Source: Gammaproteobacteria bacterium
Lineage (GTDB): Bacteria; Pseudomonadota; Gammaproteobacteria; Thiohalomonadales; Thiohalomonadaceae
Length of the DNA stretch: 37,591 bases
Assembly (NCBI GenBank): GCA_024709225.1
Contig: JANJXC010000016.1
Span: 1 to 37,591, forward strand
Direction: 5' to 3'
A program made the translations under genes and the position numbers. Positions 15,405 through 24,445 of this stretch are shown in pieces; position 1 is the first letter of the stretch; each line of letters starts with the position of its first letter. The notes under the pieces were generated by a model. The model saw nothing but the letters and a program-made list of their open reading frames with translations. It did no database searches and was not told where the DNA came from.

Positions 15405-15525
15405 AGAGACAAGATACAAGTGAAAAGATACAAGAAACCCGCTGCGCCCGTGCTGTTCTGAACGCAAATAACCGCGCGCGCAGCGCACTCCTCCCCTTGT
15501 AACTTGCCTCTTTGCTCTTGTATCT
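15405..15525. repeat. Heptad palindromic element, copy C
   Basis: Left arm 15405-15434 (AGACAAGATACAAGTGAAAA...) and right arm 15493-15525 (CCTTGTAACTTGCCTCTTTG...) are inverted 7-bp units, degraded relative to copies A and E. The core between them shares GCGCGCAGCGCACTCCT with copy A and contains CGCTGCGC/GCGCAGCG arms that could form an inner stem. It lies between the convergent MepK-like and MltC genes. Confidence 0.82.
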
Positions 15526-15535
15526 GATGCGAGGC

Positions 15536-16717
15536 TCAGATGTTGACGAACTCGCGCCGCGCCTCCAGCACCTTGACCAGGTAGCGGCGCGTCTCGTCGC
15601 GCGGATGCTCATCGCGCAGGCGCCGATAGACCTCCGCCGGCGGCAGGGCATTGATCACCTCCGGCGCCCTGGCGCGATCGCTGGAAAACATGTTGAACAC
15701 ATTGCCGGCGCCGCCGTTGTAGGCGGCGATGGTGCAATACTCGCGCGTGAGCGGATGTTCGATGCGCGCCAGATAGCGCTGTTCGAGGATATTCAGATAG
15801 GCCGTGCCCAGTTCGATGTTGTTGTCCGCGTCGAACAGGTAGTCCTTGCTCGGCGTGTGCGCGTAGCCCTTCACCATCTGGTAGGCATCGCGGCCACCGG
15901 TTTCCGGCACCAGCTGCATCAGGCCATAGGCCGGTGCGCTGCTCACGGCGAAGGGGTTGAAGCTGCTCTCGGTCTTCATCACCGCGTAGATCAGGCTCTT
16001 GCTCACGCCGAAGCGCCGGGCATGTTTTTCCACGCTGGCGGCGTAGCGTTGGGCCTGGCGGTTTTCATAATCACTCACCATGGCGAGCTGCACGTAGTGC
16101 ACCTGCTTGCTGCCCTGTCCGGTGTCGACCGTGCGGATCCGGCGCGCGGTGCGCAGCAGATGCGCGGCGTATCTCTCGGCCAGTGCCGGCGTGTCGATGG
16201 CGCGGCCCTTGTCGTCCACCACCAGGCCATGCAGATAAGGCCGGCCGGAGAGCGCCACGTTCTTGTCCGAGTACAGGTCTACCGAGCGCGGGTCATCCGG
16301 TGTCAGCAGCGTGGTGACGATGGCGTTGTGCAGGCTCTGCGCCGGTTGTGCCGGGTCCAGCGTCTCCACGGTGACCAGACCGCGATCGAACTGCACGATG
16401 GCGCGGCTCATGTAATTCTGCGTGTACTTGACGTAGCGCTTGTTATTGGGCGTGTGCGCTTCCTTCTTGCCCCACTTGGCACCGGCCTTGCCGGCGAGGA
16501 AATCGGCCAGCTTCTGGTAATCGCGCCGCGCCTGCTGCAGGTCCTGCACCAGATGTACGGGGTTCTGCTGATAGCGGGCGGCCTTGTAGCGGGCCAGGTT
16601 GCTGGCGGCGGCGCGCGGATCGCCGCTGGCGGCGATCTGCGCTACATCATGGGTGGAGCAGGCGGTAAGGCTGAGCAGGGCGGCCAGGGCCAGGGCGTGT
16701 TTGCGGGACCGTCTCAT
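15536..16717 (-). CDS. mltC: Membrane-bound lytic murein transglycosylase C
   Basis: 393 residues from ATG 16717. Lipoprotein signal with lipobox LTAC (Cys20), a DUF3393-like N-terminal domain (about 45-215), and a C-terminal SLT domain with catalytic Glu in KTESSFNP (about 250), the AYGLMQL motif and AAYNGGAGNV. Domain order and length match MltC. It cleaves the glycan strands of murein from the outer membrane. Two further ATGs lie at 16735 and 16738, but they sit only about 20 bp from the divergent thioredoxin start, leaving no room for both promoters, so the lipoprotein start at 16717 is preferred. Confidence 0.92.
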   Translation of the reverse strand: MRRSRKHALALAALLSLTACSTHDVAQIAASGDPRAAASNLARYKAARYQQNPVHLVQDLQQARRDYQKLADFLAGKAGAKWGKKEAHTPNNKRYVKYTQNYMSRAIVQFDRGLVTVETLDPAQPAQSLHNAIVTTLLTPDDPRSVDLYSDKNVALSGRPYLHGLVVDDKGRAIDTPALAERYAAHLLRTARRIRTVDTGQGSKQVHYVQLAMVSDYENRQAQRYAASVEKHARRFGVSKSLIYAVMKTESSFNPFAVSSAPAYGLMQLVPETGGRDAYQMVKGYAHTPSKDYLFDADNNIELGTAYLNILEQRYLARIEHPLTREYCTIAAYNGGAGNVFNMFSSDRARAPEVINALPPAEVYRRLRDEHPRDETRRYLVKVLEARREFVNI

Positions 16718-16758
16718 CGGCGTAGCATACCGCATCATTTCCTGGCGGAGTAAGACGC

Positions 16759-17148
16759 ATGGAGTACCTGCCCTTTGTTCTCATCGCGGTGATGGCCGTG
16801 TTCATGGCCATGCCCCTGTTCATCTGGCTGGGCAGCAAGCGCATGCAGGGGCGCGCGGCGCCGGATTATGCGGCGCTGCTGACGCCGGAGCAGCAGGGGC
16901 GCGACAAGCTGCTGTTCTATTTCTACAGCGAGCATTGCGGCCCCTGCCGCACGCTGGCGCCCCTCATCGACACCATGGCGGCGCGCTACGGCAATGTGGT
17001 GAAGGTGGATGTGGCCAGGCAGCCGGCGGCGGCGCGGCAGTTCGCCGTCCGCGCCACGCCGACCCTGGTGCTGGTGGAGGCGGGGGCGGTGGTCAAGGTC
17101 ATGCTGGGGGCGGTGAGCGAAAAGCAACTCGAGGTCTTGCTGCGCTGA
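16759..17148 (+). CDS. Membrane-anchored thioredoxin-like protein
   Basis: 129 residues. An N-terminal membrane span (about 5-25, LPFVLIAVMAVFMAMPLFIW) is followed by a thioredoxin domain with active site CGPC at 60-63 (FYFYSEHCGPCRTLAP) and RATPTLVLVEAG as the cis-Pro segment. The anchor is uncleaved in appearance, so the redox domain hangs from the inner membrane; which side it faces is uncertain. A GGAG site precedes ATG 16759. The divergent neighbour is mltC. Confidence 0.87.
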   Translation: MEYLPFVLIAVMAVFMAMPLFIWLGSKRMQGRAAPDYAALLTPEQQGRDKLLFYFYSEHCGPCRTLAPLIDTMAARYGNVVKVDVARQPAAARQFAVRATPTLVLVEAGAVVKVMLGAVSEKQLEVLLR

Positions 17149-17170
17149 AAAAGGCATGAATTACACGGGG

Positions 17171-17198
17171 TTGAAATAGTTAACTGAAATACTATGTT
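17171..17198 (+). promoter_or_regulatory. Sigma-70-like promoter of the 68-residue protein gene
   Basis: TTGAAA (17171-17176) and TATGTT (17193-17198) with a 16-bp spacer that contains the palindrome AGTTAACT. It would give a leader of roughly 55 nt before the ATG at 17261. Confidence 0.5.
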
Positions 17199-17205
17199 AA
17201 TGCCA

Positions 17206-17220
17206 TGCCCGCATCGGGCA
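17206..17220 (+). promoter_or_regulatory. 5'-leader hairpin
   Basis: TGCCCG-CAT-CGGGCA is a perfect 6-bp stem with a 3-nt loop, placed between the promoter and the Shine-Dalgarno of the next gene. It may stabilise the transcript or tune its translation. Confidence 0.4.
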
Positions 17221-17260
17221 GGACGCTATCGCCCAATTAACCGGTATTTCAGGAGGCAAC

Positions 17261-17467
17261 ATGAACACCACTTATTTCAACGCAATGGACACCATGGAAA
17301 AGGCCGGGGTCGATCGGCAGTACATCGACGGCTGGGCCTGCGGCTTCATGCACAACCCGCGCCGCGGCGAACAGCATGTCACCGAGGCCTACGAGGCCGG
17401 CTATGACGACGGTTACAACGGCGTGATGGACGGCTACCAGGCCTGGGTGGGCAAGAAGGCCGCCTGA
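17261..17467 (+). CDS. Small soluble protein of unknown function (GYDDGY motif)
   Basis: 68 residues, no signal or membrane span. It has an AGGAGG Shine-Dalgarno 4 nt before ATG, its own promoter-like element and a strong terminator, so it is a stand-alone, probably well-expressed gene. The C-terminal half holds AYEAGYDDGYNGVMDGYQAW, an aromatic/Gly pattern that recalls ribosome modulation factor (GY..G) but is too short a match to name it. Function unknown; a stress-related small protein is a guess. Confidence 0.78.
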   Translation: MNTTYFNAMDTMEKAGVDRQYIDGWACGFMHNPRRGEQHVTEAYEAGYDDGYNGVMDGYQAWVGKKAA

Positions 17468-17488
17468 GACAGCCGCCGCCACCACTCC

Positions 17489-17514
17489 AAAAGCCCCGCA
17501 ATCGCGGGGCTTTT
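17489..17514 (+). terminator. Intrinsic terminator
   Basis: AAAAGCCCCGC (17489-17499), loop AATC, then GCGGGGCTTTT (17504-17514): an 11-bp perfect stem ending in a T-run, 21 bp after the 68-residue protein gene. Confidence 0.9.
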
Positions 17515-17570
17515 GCTTGGGGCGCGTCGCGGAGTAAGCTGCGGTCTGGCAATGGCTGAAGGAGCGGCCC

Positions 17571-18029
17571 ATGAAGACAGTGCGCGCGGCGCTGGTCCTG
17601 TTACTGACTTTCTTCATCGTCCCGGTATGGGCTGGCGGCGTCTATCGCTGGACCGACGCCGCGGGACGCGTGCATTTTGGCGATGCGCCGCCCGCCGAGC
17701 GGCAGGCGGAAGGTGTCGAGCTGCGCTACAACGAGATGGGGTCGACGCCGGTGCCGCCGGGGATGTTCGACAGCAGCCGGGCCGTGGTGATGTACAGCGC
17801 CACGTGGTGTGGCGTGTGCCGCAAGGCCAAGGCCTTCCTGCAGTCGCGTGACGTGCCTTTCTCCGAGTATGACGTCGAGACCAGCCGCAAGGGGCGCGCG
17901 GATTATCAGCGCCTGCGGGGCACCGGTGTGCCGATCATCCTGGTGGGCGAGGAGCGCATGGACGGCTTTAACGCCGCCACGCTCACCGGCTGGCTCGAAC
18001 AGGCCGGACACCTGCGCGCCGCACCTTGA
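17571..18029 (+). CDS. Exported DUF4124-glutaredoxin fusion protein
   Basis: 152 residues. Signal peptide about 1-21 (ends WAG), then a DUF4124 domain (VYRWTDAAGRVHFGDAPP, about 24-60), then a glutaredoxin fold with Cys80-Gly-Val-Cys83 (MYSATWCGVCRKAKAFL) and GTGVPIILVGEERMDGF, the GSH-binding/cis-Pro part of the family. DUF4124 is a small exported beta domain often joined to other modules. The fusion probably acts on thiols in the periplasm. AAGGAG precedes the ATG. Confidence 0.9.
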   Translation: MKTVRAALVLLLTFFIVPVWAGGVYRWTDAAGRVHFGDAPPAERQAEGVELRYNEMGSTPVPPGMFDSSRAVVMYSATWCGVCRKAKAFLQSRDVPFSEYDVETSRKGRADYQRLRGTGVPIILVGEERMDGFNAATLTGWLEQAGHLRAAP

Positions 18030-18059
18030 CGGCCCCAAGCAGCGCAGCGTAGTTTATCC

Positions 18060-18214
18060 CCCATGGCTCACCTGAATGTACGACCGATGTCCGCAGTACG
18101 CCGCGCCGCAGGGCGCGATGCGTTGCGTCGGCGTGTCATCGAGGTGCGACCGGGCTAGTTCCCGCGACAGGATGGAAACTTCGAAAGGCCGCAGACGCTG
18201 AGTCTGCGGCCTTT
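18060..18214 (+). ncRNA. Candidate structured leader or small RNA ending in a terminator
   Basis: Between the glutaredoxin stop and the EamA gene lies a 220-bp stretch with several stems: CGCGCC-GCAG-GGCGCG (18107-18122 region), CGGG...CCCG near 18150-18165 and, finally, a 13-bp terminator at 18184-18214. The terminator ends about 35 nt before the EamA ATG (18250). That leaves little space for a promoter, which is the layout of a terminator-type riboswitch or attenuator. I do not recognise a known aptamer, so a plain terminator plus filler, or an independent sRNA, are equally open. Confidence 0.35.
18184..18214 (+). terminator. Intrinsic terminator upstream of the EamA gene
   Basis: AAAGGCCGCAGAC (18184-18196), 5-nt loop, GTCTGCGGCCTTT (18202-18214) followed by TTG and TTTTTT. 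Perfect 13-bp stem. Confidence 0.9.
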
Positions 18215-18249
18215 TTGTTTTTTGGATGGCGTGTTTTGGGGAAGGGAAA

Positions 18250-19134
18250 ATGTCGGTACCTGCCGCATATATGGGCATAGTGATGATCTGGTCGACCACG
18301 CCGCTGGCCATCAAGTGGAGCAGCGAGGGGGCGGGCTTTCTGTTCGCGGTCACCGCGCGCATGGCGCTGGGTACCGTGCTGTGCCTGCTGCTGTTGCGTG
18401 TGCTGCGTATCGCCGTGCCCTGGCACCGCGAGGCGCGGCGCGCCTATGTCGCCGCAGCCCTGGGGATCTATGCCGCCATGTTGTGCACCTATTGGGGGGC
18501 GCAATACATCCCCTCGGGCCTGATCTCGGTGCTGTATGGCTTGACCCCGCTGTTCACCGGCGTGATGGCGGCGTGGTGGCTGAATGAGCGCAGCCTGTCA
18601 CCGCTGCGCGTCTTCGGCGTGCTGCTCGGTATTGCCGGGCTGGCGCTGATCTTTCTCGCCGGGCGCGCCCTGGAACACATCGCCTGGCAGGGCATCGTCG
18701 CCGTGCTGTGCGGTGTGCTGCTGCAGGCGGCGAGCGCGGTATGGGTGAAACGCACCGGGGTCGATCTGCATCCCATGGCACTCAATGGCGGCGCCCTGCT
18801 GGTCGCCTTGCTGGCCTACCTGCTGACCTGGGGCCTGTTCGATGGTGAGTGGCCGGCGCAGATGGATGGGCGCACCCTCGGCGCCATCGCCTATCTCGGT
18901 GTGCTGGGCACGGTGGTCGGCTTCAATCTGTATTTCTTCGTGCTGAAGCGCCTCTCGGCCGGGGCGCTGTCGGTGATCACCCTGATCACGCCGGTGCTGG
19001 CGCTGTTGCTCGGCAACTGGGTGAATGCCGAGGTGGTGGAGACGCGCGTATGGCAGGGCACGGCCTGCATCCTGGTGGGCCTCTTGATCTACCAGTGGGG
19101 TGGGCATGTGGTGCGGCGCCTGCGCCGCGGGTAG
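18250..19134 (+). CDS. EamA/DMT-superfamily transporter
   Basis: 294 residues, about ten membrane spans, two EamA repeats. Typical pieces are AAYMGIVMIWSTTPLAIKW at the N terminus, YIPSGLISVLYGLTPLFTGVMA in the first repeat and a second repeat ending LSAGALSVITLITPVLALLLG. Family members export small metabolites such as amino acids or nucleosides; the substrate is unknown. ATG 18250 is preferred over the ATG at 18226 because GGGAAGGG lies just upstream, and an intrinsic terminator sits 35 nt further up. Confidence 0.9.
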   Translation: MSVPAAYMGIVMIWSTTPLAIKWSSEGAGFLFAVTARMALGTVLCLLLLRVLRIAVPWHREARRAYVAAALGIYAAMLCTYWGAQYIPSGLISVLYGLTPLFTGVMAAWWLNERSLSPLRVFGVLLGIAGLALIFLAGRALEHIAWQGIVAVLCGVLLQAASAVWVKRTGVDLHPMALNGGALLVALLAYLLTWGLFDGEWPAQMDGRTLGAIAYLGVLGTVVGFNLYFFVLKRLSAGALSVITLITPVLALLLGNWVNAEVVETRVWQGTACILVGLLIYQWGGHVVRRLRRG

Positions 19135-19147
19135 TGCAGCAGCAAAA

Positions 19148-19175
19148 AGAAAGGGGGCCGTCAGGCCCCCTTTCT
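19148..19175. terminator. Bidirectional intrinsic terminator
   Basis: AGAAAGGGGGCC (19148-19159), GTCA loop, GGCCCCCTTTCT (19164-19175). Stem with A-run and T-run flanks, between the convergent EamA and haem-protein genes. Confidence 0.9.
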
Positions 19176-19194
19176 GTTGCGACCGGTACGACAG

Positions 19195-19776
19195 TTACAT
19201 GGGCTGGCGCAGGGTGAAGGCGCCGCGCACATCGCCGGCCTTGTAGCCGCGCGCCATGTCCTTGGGATACAGGGCGTCGAGCTTGGCGGCAACGGCCGGG
19301 TCGATGTTGCTGCCGTGGCACTTGAGGCAGGGCATCTTGTCTTCCGGCGGCATGATGATGGCCTTCATGAAGCGGAACTCCTTCTTGCCGTCCGCTTCGA
19401 CCACTTCGGCGAAGGCGATGGCATCCGGATTCTCGCCGGCGGCCTTGCGCTCCTCGAACTTCTTCAGCACGGCGGCCTCCCAGGCATCCGGCGCGTTGTC
19501 GGCGTTGCGCGTCTTCAGGCTGGTGCGCGCCACATGCATGCCATGCTTGCTGGACAGCTCATGGGCGATGCCGGGGGCGACGCGGTTGCACACCTGGATG
19601 GCATTGATGGGGCCGCCTTCCTTCATGGCTGCCTCCAACTCGCCCTTCAGCTTGCCGAAAAATTCCTGCACCACGGCCTTGCTCTTGTCCATGCGCGCCT
19701 GATTGCCGTGATTGTCGGCCAGGGCGTGACCCAGCGGGATGGTGCAAAGCAGTGCTGCTGCGATGATGCGTTTCAT
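19195..19776 (-). CDS. Exported c-type haem protein, DUF3365 (Tll0287-like)
   Basis: 193 residues with a signal peptide (about 1-20, ends HALA). A helical domain (about 25-120, with GGPINAIQVCNRVAPGIA) precedes the haem-binding motif CLKCH at 150-154 in MPCLKCHGSNIDP. This matches DUF3365/Tll0287-type proteins, periplasmic monohaem cytochromes thought to sense or buffer redox state. ATG 19776 is chosen because GGAGGGAAACA precedes it; the open frame extends another 20 codons. Its context, beside an ABC exporter, gives no clear function. Confidence 0.85.
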   Translation of the reverse strand: MKRIIAAALLCTIPLGHALADNHGNQARMDKSKAVVQEFFGKLKGELEAAMKEGGPINAIQVCNRVAPGIAHELSSKHGMHVARTSLKTRNADNAPDAWEAAVLKKFEERKAAGENPDAIAFAEVVEADGKKEFRFMKAIIMPPEDKMPCLKCHGSNIDPAVAAKLDALYPKDMARGYKAGDVRGAFTLRQPM

Positions 19777-19849
19777 TGTTTCCCTCCACCTTGTGACTTG
19801 TTGAGTGACTCCTCCGGTTCTGCGACCGGTGGCCAATCAAAACACAGGC

Positions 19850-21049
19850 CTATTCGGTACGCAAGGCCTCCACCGGATCCAGGCCGGCGGCGTGGCGCGC
19901 CGGCCAGACGCCGGCGGCAAGGCCGACGGCAGCGGCGAGCAGCTCGGCGATCAGCACATAGCTCCAGGTGATGTGTACCGGCAGCGCCGGTACGGCAAAT
20001 GTCAGCAGCCACGCCACGCCAAGGCCGAGCAGCAGGCCGGCGAGGCCGCCGATGGCGGCGAGCACCATGGCCTCGCCGAGGAACAGCGCCAGCACCTGGC
20101 CGCGTTCCGCCCCCAGGGCGCGCAGCAGGCCGATCTCCGGCGTGCGTTCGCGCACCGCGATGGTCATGATGGTGAAGATGCCGACTCCGCCCACCAGCAG
20201 CGAGATGCCGCCCAGCGCGCCGACGGCGAAGGTGAGGACGTCCAGCACCGAGCCGAGCACGTCCAGCATCTGCTGCTGGGTGACGATGGTGAAGTCCTCG
20301 CGGCCATGGCGCGCCGTCAGTACGCGGCGCACACTTTCGACGATTTCGTCGACGTTGGCACCGGGCTCGTACAGCACATCGATCTCCATCAGGCTGTCGC
20401 GGTCGAACAGGTCCAGCGCCTTGGCGGTGGGGATGTATACCGTGTCGTCGACGTCGAAGCCGAGCACCTGACCCTTGCTGTCCATCACGCCGATGATGCG
20501 GTAGCGGTCGCCGCCCACGCGCAGGGTCTGCCCCAATGGATTGACGTCACCGAACAGCTCCCGGCGCAACTGGCTGCCGAGCACGGCAAAGGCGCGTGCC
20601 GCGCGCGGGTCGTCCGCGGGCAGGAAGCGTCCGCTCGCCACCTGGAAATTGAACACCTCGGGAAAGGCGGAGCCGACGCCATACACATTGGTGCGGCGTT
20701 GTTTGCCCCCGGCCTCGACCCGCGCATTACCGGCCACCACCGGCTCGACGTTGATCACCCGTGGCAGCCGTTTCAGTGCCGCGGCATCGTCGAGGGTCAG
20801 CGGCCGCGTGTTGCCGAAGGCGCCGACCGAGCCGCCCATGGTGGTGCTGCGGCCCGGTTGCACGGCAACCAGGTTGGTGCCGAACTGGGTGAATTCGTTG
20901 AGCACATAGCGGTGGATGCCTTCGCCTATGGCGGTAAGCAGCACCACCGCGGCGATGCCGATGGCGATGCCCAGGGCGGTCAGGAAACTGCGCAGCCCTT
21001 GTGCGCGCACTGAACCGATCGTCAGATGGAGAAAGTCACGCCAGATCAT
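19850..21049 (-). CDS. ABC transporter permease (MacB/FtsX type), second permease
   Basis: 399 residues. N-terminal span (about 18-40), a large periplasmic MacB-type domain (about 45-270) and three C-terminal spans of FtsX (from about 275, with GGISLLVGGVGIFTIMTIAVRERTPEIG). The ...RERTPEIGLLRALGA coupling helix touches the ATPase. ATG 21049 is chosen because the domain begins there (MIWRDFLHLTIGSVRAQGLRSFLTALGIAIG); upstream codons are repeat DNA. The two permeases would form a heterodimer with the ATPase gene. Confidence 0.88.
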   Translation of the reverse strand: MIWRDFLHLTIGSVRAQGLRSFLTALGIAIGIAAVVLLTAIGEGIHRYVLNEFTQFGTNLVAVQPGRSTTMGGSVGAFGNTRPLTLDDAAALKRLPRVINVEPVVAGNARVEAGGKQRRTNVYGVGSAFPEVFNFQVASGRFLPADDPRAARAFAVLGSQLRRELFGDVNPLGQTLRVGGDRYRIIGVMDSKGQVLGFDVDDTVYIPTAKALDLFDRDSLMEIDVLYEPGANVDEIVESVRRVLTARHGREDFTIVTQQQMLDVLGSVLDVLTFAVGALGGISLLVGGVGIFTIMTIAVRERTPEIGLLRALGAERGQVLALFLGEAMVLAAIGGLAGLLLGLGVAWLLTFAVPALPVHITWSYVLIAELLAAAVGLAAGVWPARHAAGLDPVEALRTE

Positions 21050-21062
21050 GGTGACCGCCAGG

Positions 21063-21178
21063 GACGAGGTGCAAGATCCGAGTGGTGGGATGTGCGGGCC
21101 GGTACATATCGATTGCATAGTGAGCGGAGCGCGTACCATCCCTCGTATCTTGCAGCTTGTACCTCGTTACCTTGTTCA
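21063..21178. repeat. Heptad palindromic element, copy D, inside the exporter operon
   Basis: Left arm 21063-21085 (GACGAGGTGCAAGATCCGAG...) and right arm 21138-21178 (CCCTCGTATCTTGCAGCTTG...) pair imperfectly around a 50-bp core with inner GGTAC/GTACC arms (21101-21136 region). It has the same 7-bp CAAGNNN character as the other copies but is the most diverged. It separates the two permease genes of one operon. Confidence 0.68.
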
Positions 21179-22377
21179 TCTTTTTGCCAGGGCCTGCACC
21201 GGGTCGAGGCGGGCGGCGCGGCGGGCGGGCAGGACGCCGAAGGCGAGGCCGGTGCCCAGCGCGACCAGGATCGCCGCGGCGATGGCCCACAGCGGCGCGC
21301 CGAAGGGTAGCTTCGGGTAGAGGTGGCGCAGCACGGCGGTGCTGGCCTGGCCGATGGCGAGGCCGATGGTGGCGCCGAGCAGGGACAGCAGGGCGGCCTC
21401 GGTAAGAAACAGGCGCTGGATGGCGCGGGCCGGTGCGCCCAGCGCCTTGAGCAGACCGATCTCGGCGGTACGCTGCGCCACCGCCACCAGCATCACGTTC
21501 ATGATCAGCACGCCGGCGACCACCAGGCTGATGGCGGCGATGCCGGCCACGGTCATGGTCAGTGCGCCGAGGATGCGATCGAAGGTGGCGAGCACCGACT
21601 CCTGAGTGATCACCGTGACATCCTCTTCGCCGTCGTGGCGCGCCTTGAGGGTGGCGATGACGTGGCGCCGGGCCGGCTCGATGGCCTCGCGCGATTGTGC
21701 CTCGACCAGAATGCGGAACAGCGAGTTGACGTTGAACAGCGACTGCGCCGCCGTCACCGGAATGATGGCGAGGTCGTCGGTGTTCATGCCCAGCGACTGG
21801 CCCTGTTCCTGCAACACGCCGATGACGCGGAAGCGGCGATCACCGATGCGTATGCGCGCACCCAGGGCCGGCTCCACACCGAACAGCTCGCGCTTGAGGC
21901 GCGCGCCGAGCACGGCCACCGGCTGCGGATGGTGTACGTCGCCCGGCGGCAGGAAACTGCCCTGGGCCATGGTGAAGTGGCGCACCTCGTAGATCTCGTG
22001 GCTGGCGCCCATGATCACGCCGTCGCGCTCGCGGCCGCCCCAGGACACGGTGGCGGCGCCGACATTGATCGGCGCCACCAGCCGCACGTGACGGCTGCGC
22101 TTGAGCGCCTCGGCATCCTCCAGGGAGAGATCGCGCGGCGTTTCCGACACCAGGGGCGGCGCGCCGCCGGTGGTCTCGTTGCGCCCCGGTAGCACGATGA
22201 GCAGGTGGGTGCCGAGGGAGGAAAATTCGCCCACCACATAGCGGCGCGCGCCCTCGCCCAGGGCGGACAGTACGACCACGGCGGCGACACCGATGGCCAT
22301 GGCCAGCAGCATCAGCCCCGAGCGCAGCCGCGCACCGCGCAGGGCGGTGAAGGCATAGGCCAGGCGGTCGCGGAAAT

Positions 22378-22381
<4 letters not shown>
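21176..22381 (-). CDS. ABC transporter permease (MacB/FtsX type), first permease
   Basis: 401 residues with the same architecture as its neighbour: N-terminal span (LRSGLMLLAMAIGVAAVVVL), a periplasmic MacB-type domain, and three C-terminal spans with AQRTAEIGLLKALGAPARAI. Paralogous to the second permease but clearly diverged. ATG 22381 overlaps the TGA of the ATPase gene (ATGA). Such pairs resemble LolCE or YknZ-type exporters that act on lipoproteins or peptides. The substrate is not evident. Confidence 0.88.
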
Positions 22382-23054
<673 letters not shown>

Positions 23055-23058
<4 letters not shown>

Positions 23059-24215
23059 GGCGCTGCCCTGGGGGCGCCGCCCTCCAGGATGGCATGGGCG
23101 CCGTCGCGTACGCCTTCGCGGTCGATGGAGGTGACGACCAACTCGCCTCCGCTCAGTCCGTTGAGTACCTCGGTGTACTGCCAGTTGGTCACGCCGGTTT
23201 CGATGCGGCGTTCGCGCAGCAGGCCGTCGTCGAACAGCAGTACGCGATTGCCCTCCAGCAGGGCCTCGGTGGGGATGCGCAGCACATTGTCGCGGCGCTC
23301 CAGGATGATCTCCGCATCGGCACTGTAGCCGGCCAGCAAGCGTGCGATGTCCTGCGGGTCGTCGAACTCCACCTCCATCTCCACGGTGCGGGCCTGCTTT
23401 TCCACGTCCAGCACATAGGGCGCGATGCGTGCCACATGGCCGGCGAAGGGGCGGTTGCCGAAGGCGTCGAGCAGGATGCGTGCCGGCATGTTGAGGGCAA
23501 CGCGCGGCGCATCGATCTCGTCGATGGGCGCGACCACGTAGAGGCAGCTGTTGTCGACCAGGTCCACGGCGGGCGGCGTCGGGATGCCCGGCGGCGACGG
23601 GGTGACGAACTCGCCCACCTCGCCGGTGGTCTCTGCCACCATGCCGGCGAAGGGGGCACGCAGCAGGGTGCGCTCCAGCAGGGCCTCGTTGAGGTGGACC
23701 CGGTCATTGCTGACGCGGGCGCTGGCGCGCGCGGCGGTACAGGCGGCGGCGCGGGCGCGGGCGTCGGTGCTGACGCGGTCACGCTGCTCGTCGGAGACCA
23801 GTTTCTGCTGGTGCAGGGAGGCGATGCGCTGTGCCTCGCGCCGCGCCACGTCGGCGACCAGGCAGGCCTCTTCGGCGCGGGCGATGGCGGCCTGCGCCTC
23901 GCTGCGCGCCAGGGCCACCTGGGCGACCAGGTCGTCATTCCACAGGCGCAGCAGCAGTTGCCTGGCCTCCACCTGATCGCCCTTGCGTACCAGCAGCTCG
24001 GCCACCTGGCCGCCCTGGGGCGGGGCGAGGCGGGCGCGGCGGCAGGCCTTCACCGTGCCGGCACGGGTGTTGGCGACGGTGGCCTCGACCAGGCCGGACT
24101 GGACGGCGGTGGCGAGCACGGCGACGGGCGTCGGGCGCGTGCCGTACCAGAGCAGTGCGGCGATGGCCGCCACGGCGATGGAGAGGAGCAGATAACGGCG
24201 CAGGCGTTGTGTCAT
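23055..24215 (-). CDS. Periplasmic adaptor (HlyD/MacA-type membrane fusion protein)
   Basis: 386 residues. N-terminal anchor (LRRYLLLSIAVAAIAALLWYG), lipoyl half-motif (AGTVKACRRARLAPPQGGQVAELLVRKGDQV), a long alpha-helical hairpin (about 95-180), the second lipoyl half (LERTLLRAPFAGMVAETTGEVGEFV) and beta-barrel domains to the end. It links an inner-membrane ABC exporter to an outer-membrane channel. Cysteines in KACRRA, EEACLV, AAACTA and NSCLY are more numerous than usual. ATG 24215 is used; the open frame runs upstream. No TolC gene is visible here. Confidence 0.9.
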
Positions 24216-24310
24216 GGCGGTCGCTGATGGTTGTGTCGCTGAATTATAGGAAACTGTGCGTGGCGCCTGTGCCGCCATGCGCGGGATGGTTTGTCACCGG
24301 CATTGCCACG

Positions 24311-24321
24311 CACAAATTGTG
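24311..24321. promoter_or_regulatory. Palindrome CACAAATTGTG in the divergent promoter region
   Basis: Perfect 11-bp dyad between the adaptor gene (minus) and the yfaZ-like gene (plus). It could bind a dimeric regulator. The 230-bp gap also has an AT-rich stretch around 24365-24390 (TACTAT) that may hold the yfaZ promoter, but no clear -35 stands out. Confidence 0.35.
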
Positions 24322-24445
24322 ATCCACGCAGCCAAAATAGCCCGCAACAGGTGTAATTGCGGCATATTTACCGATACTATTAGGCCCTGCGCGCCGCTGG
24401 GCGCCGACTTGATGATAACAGCAACGGACAATGGAGAGGCTGCTT

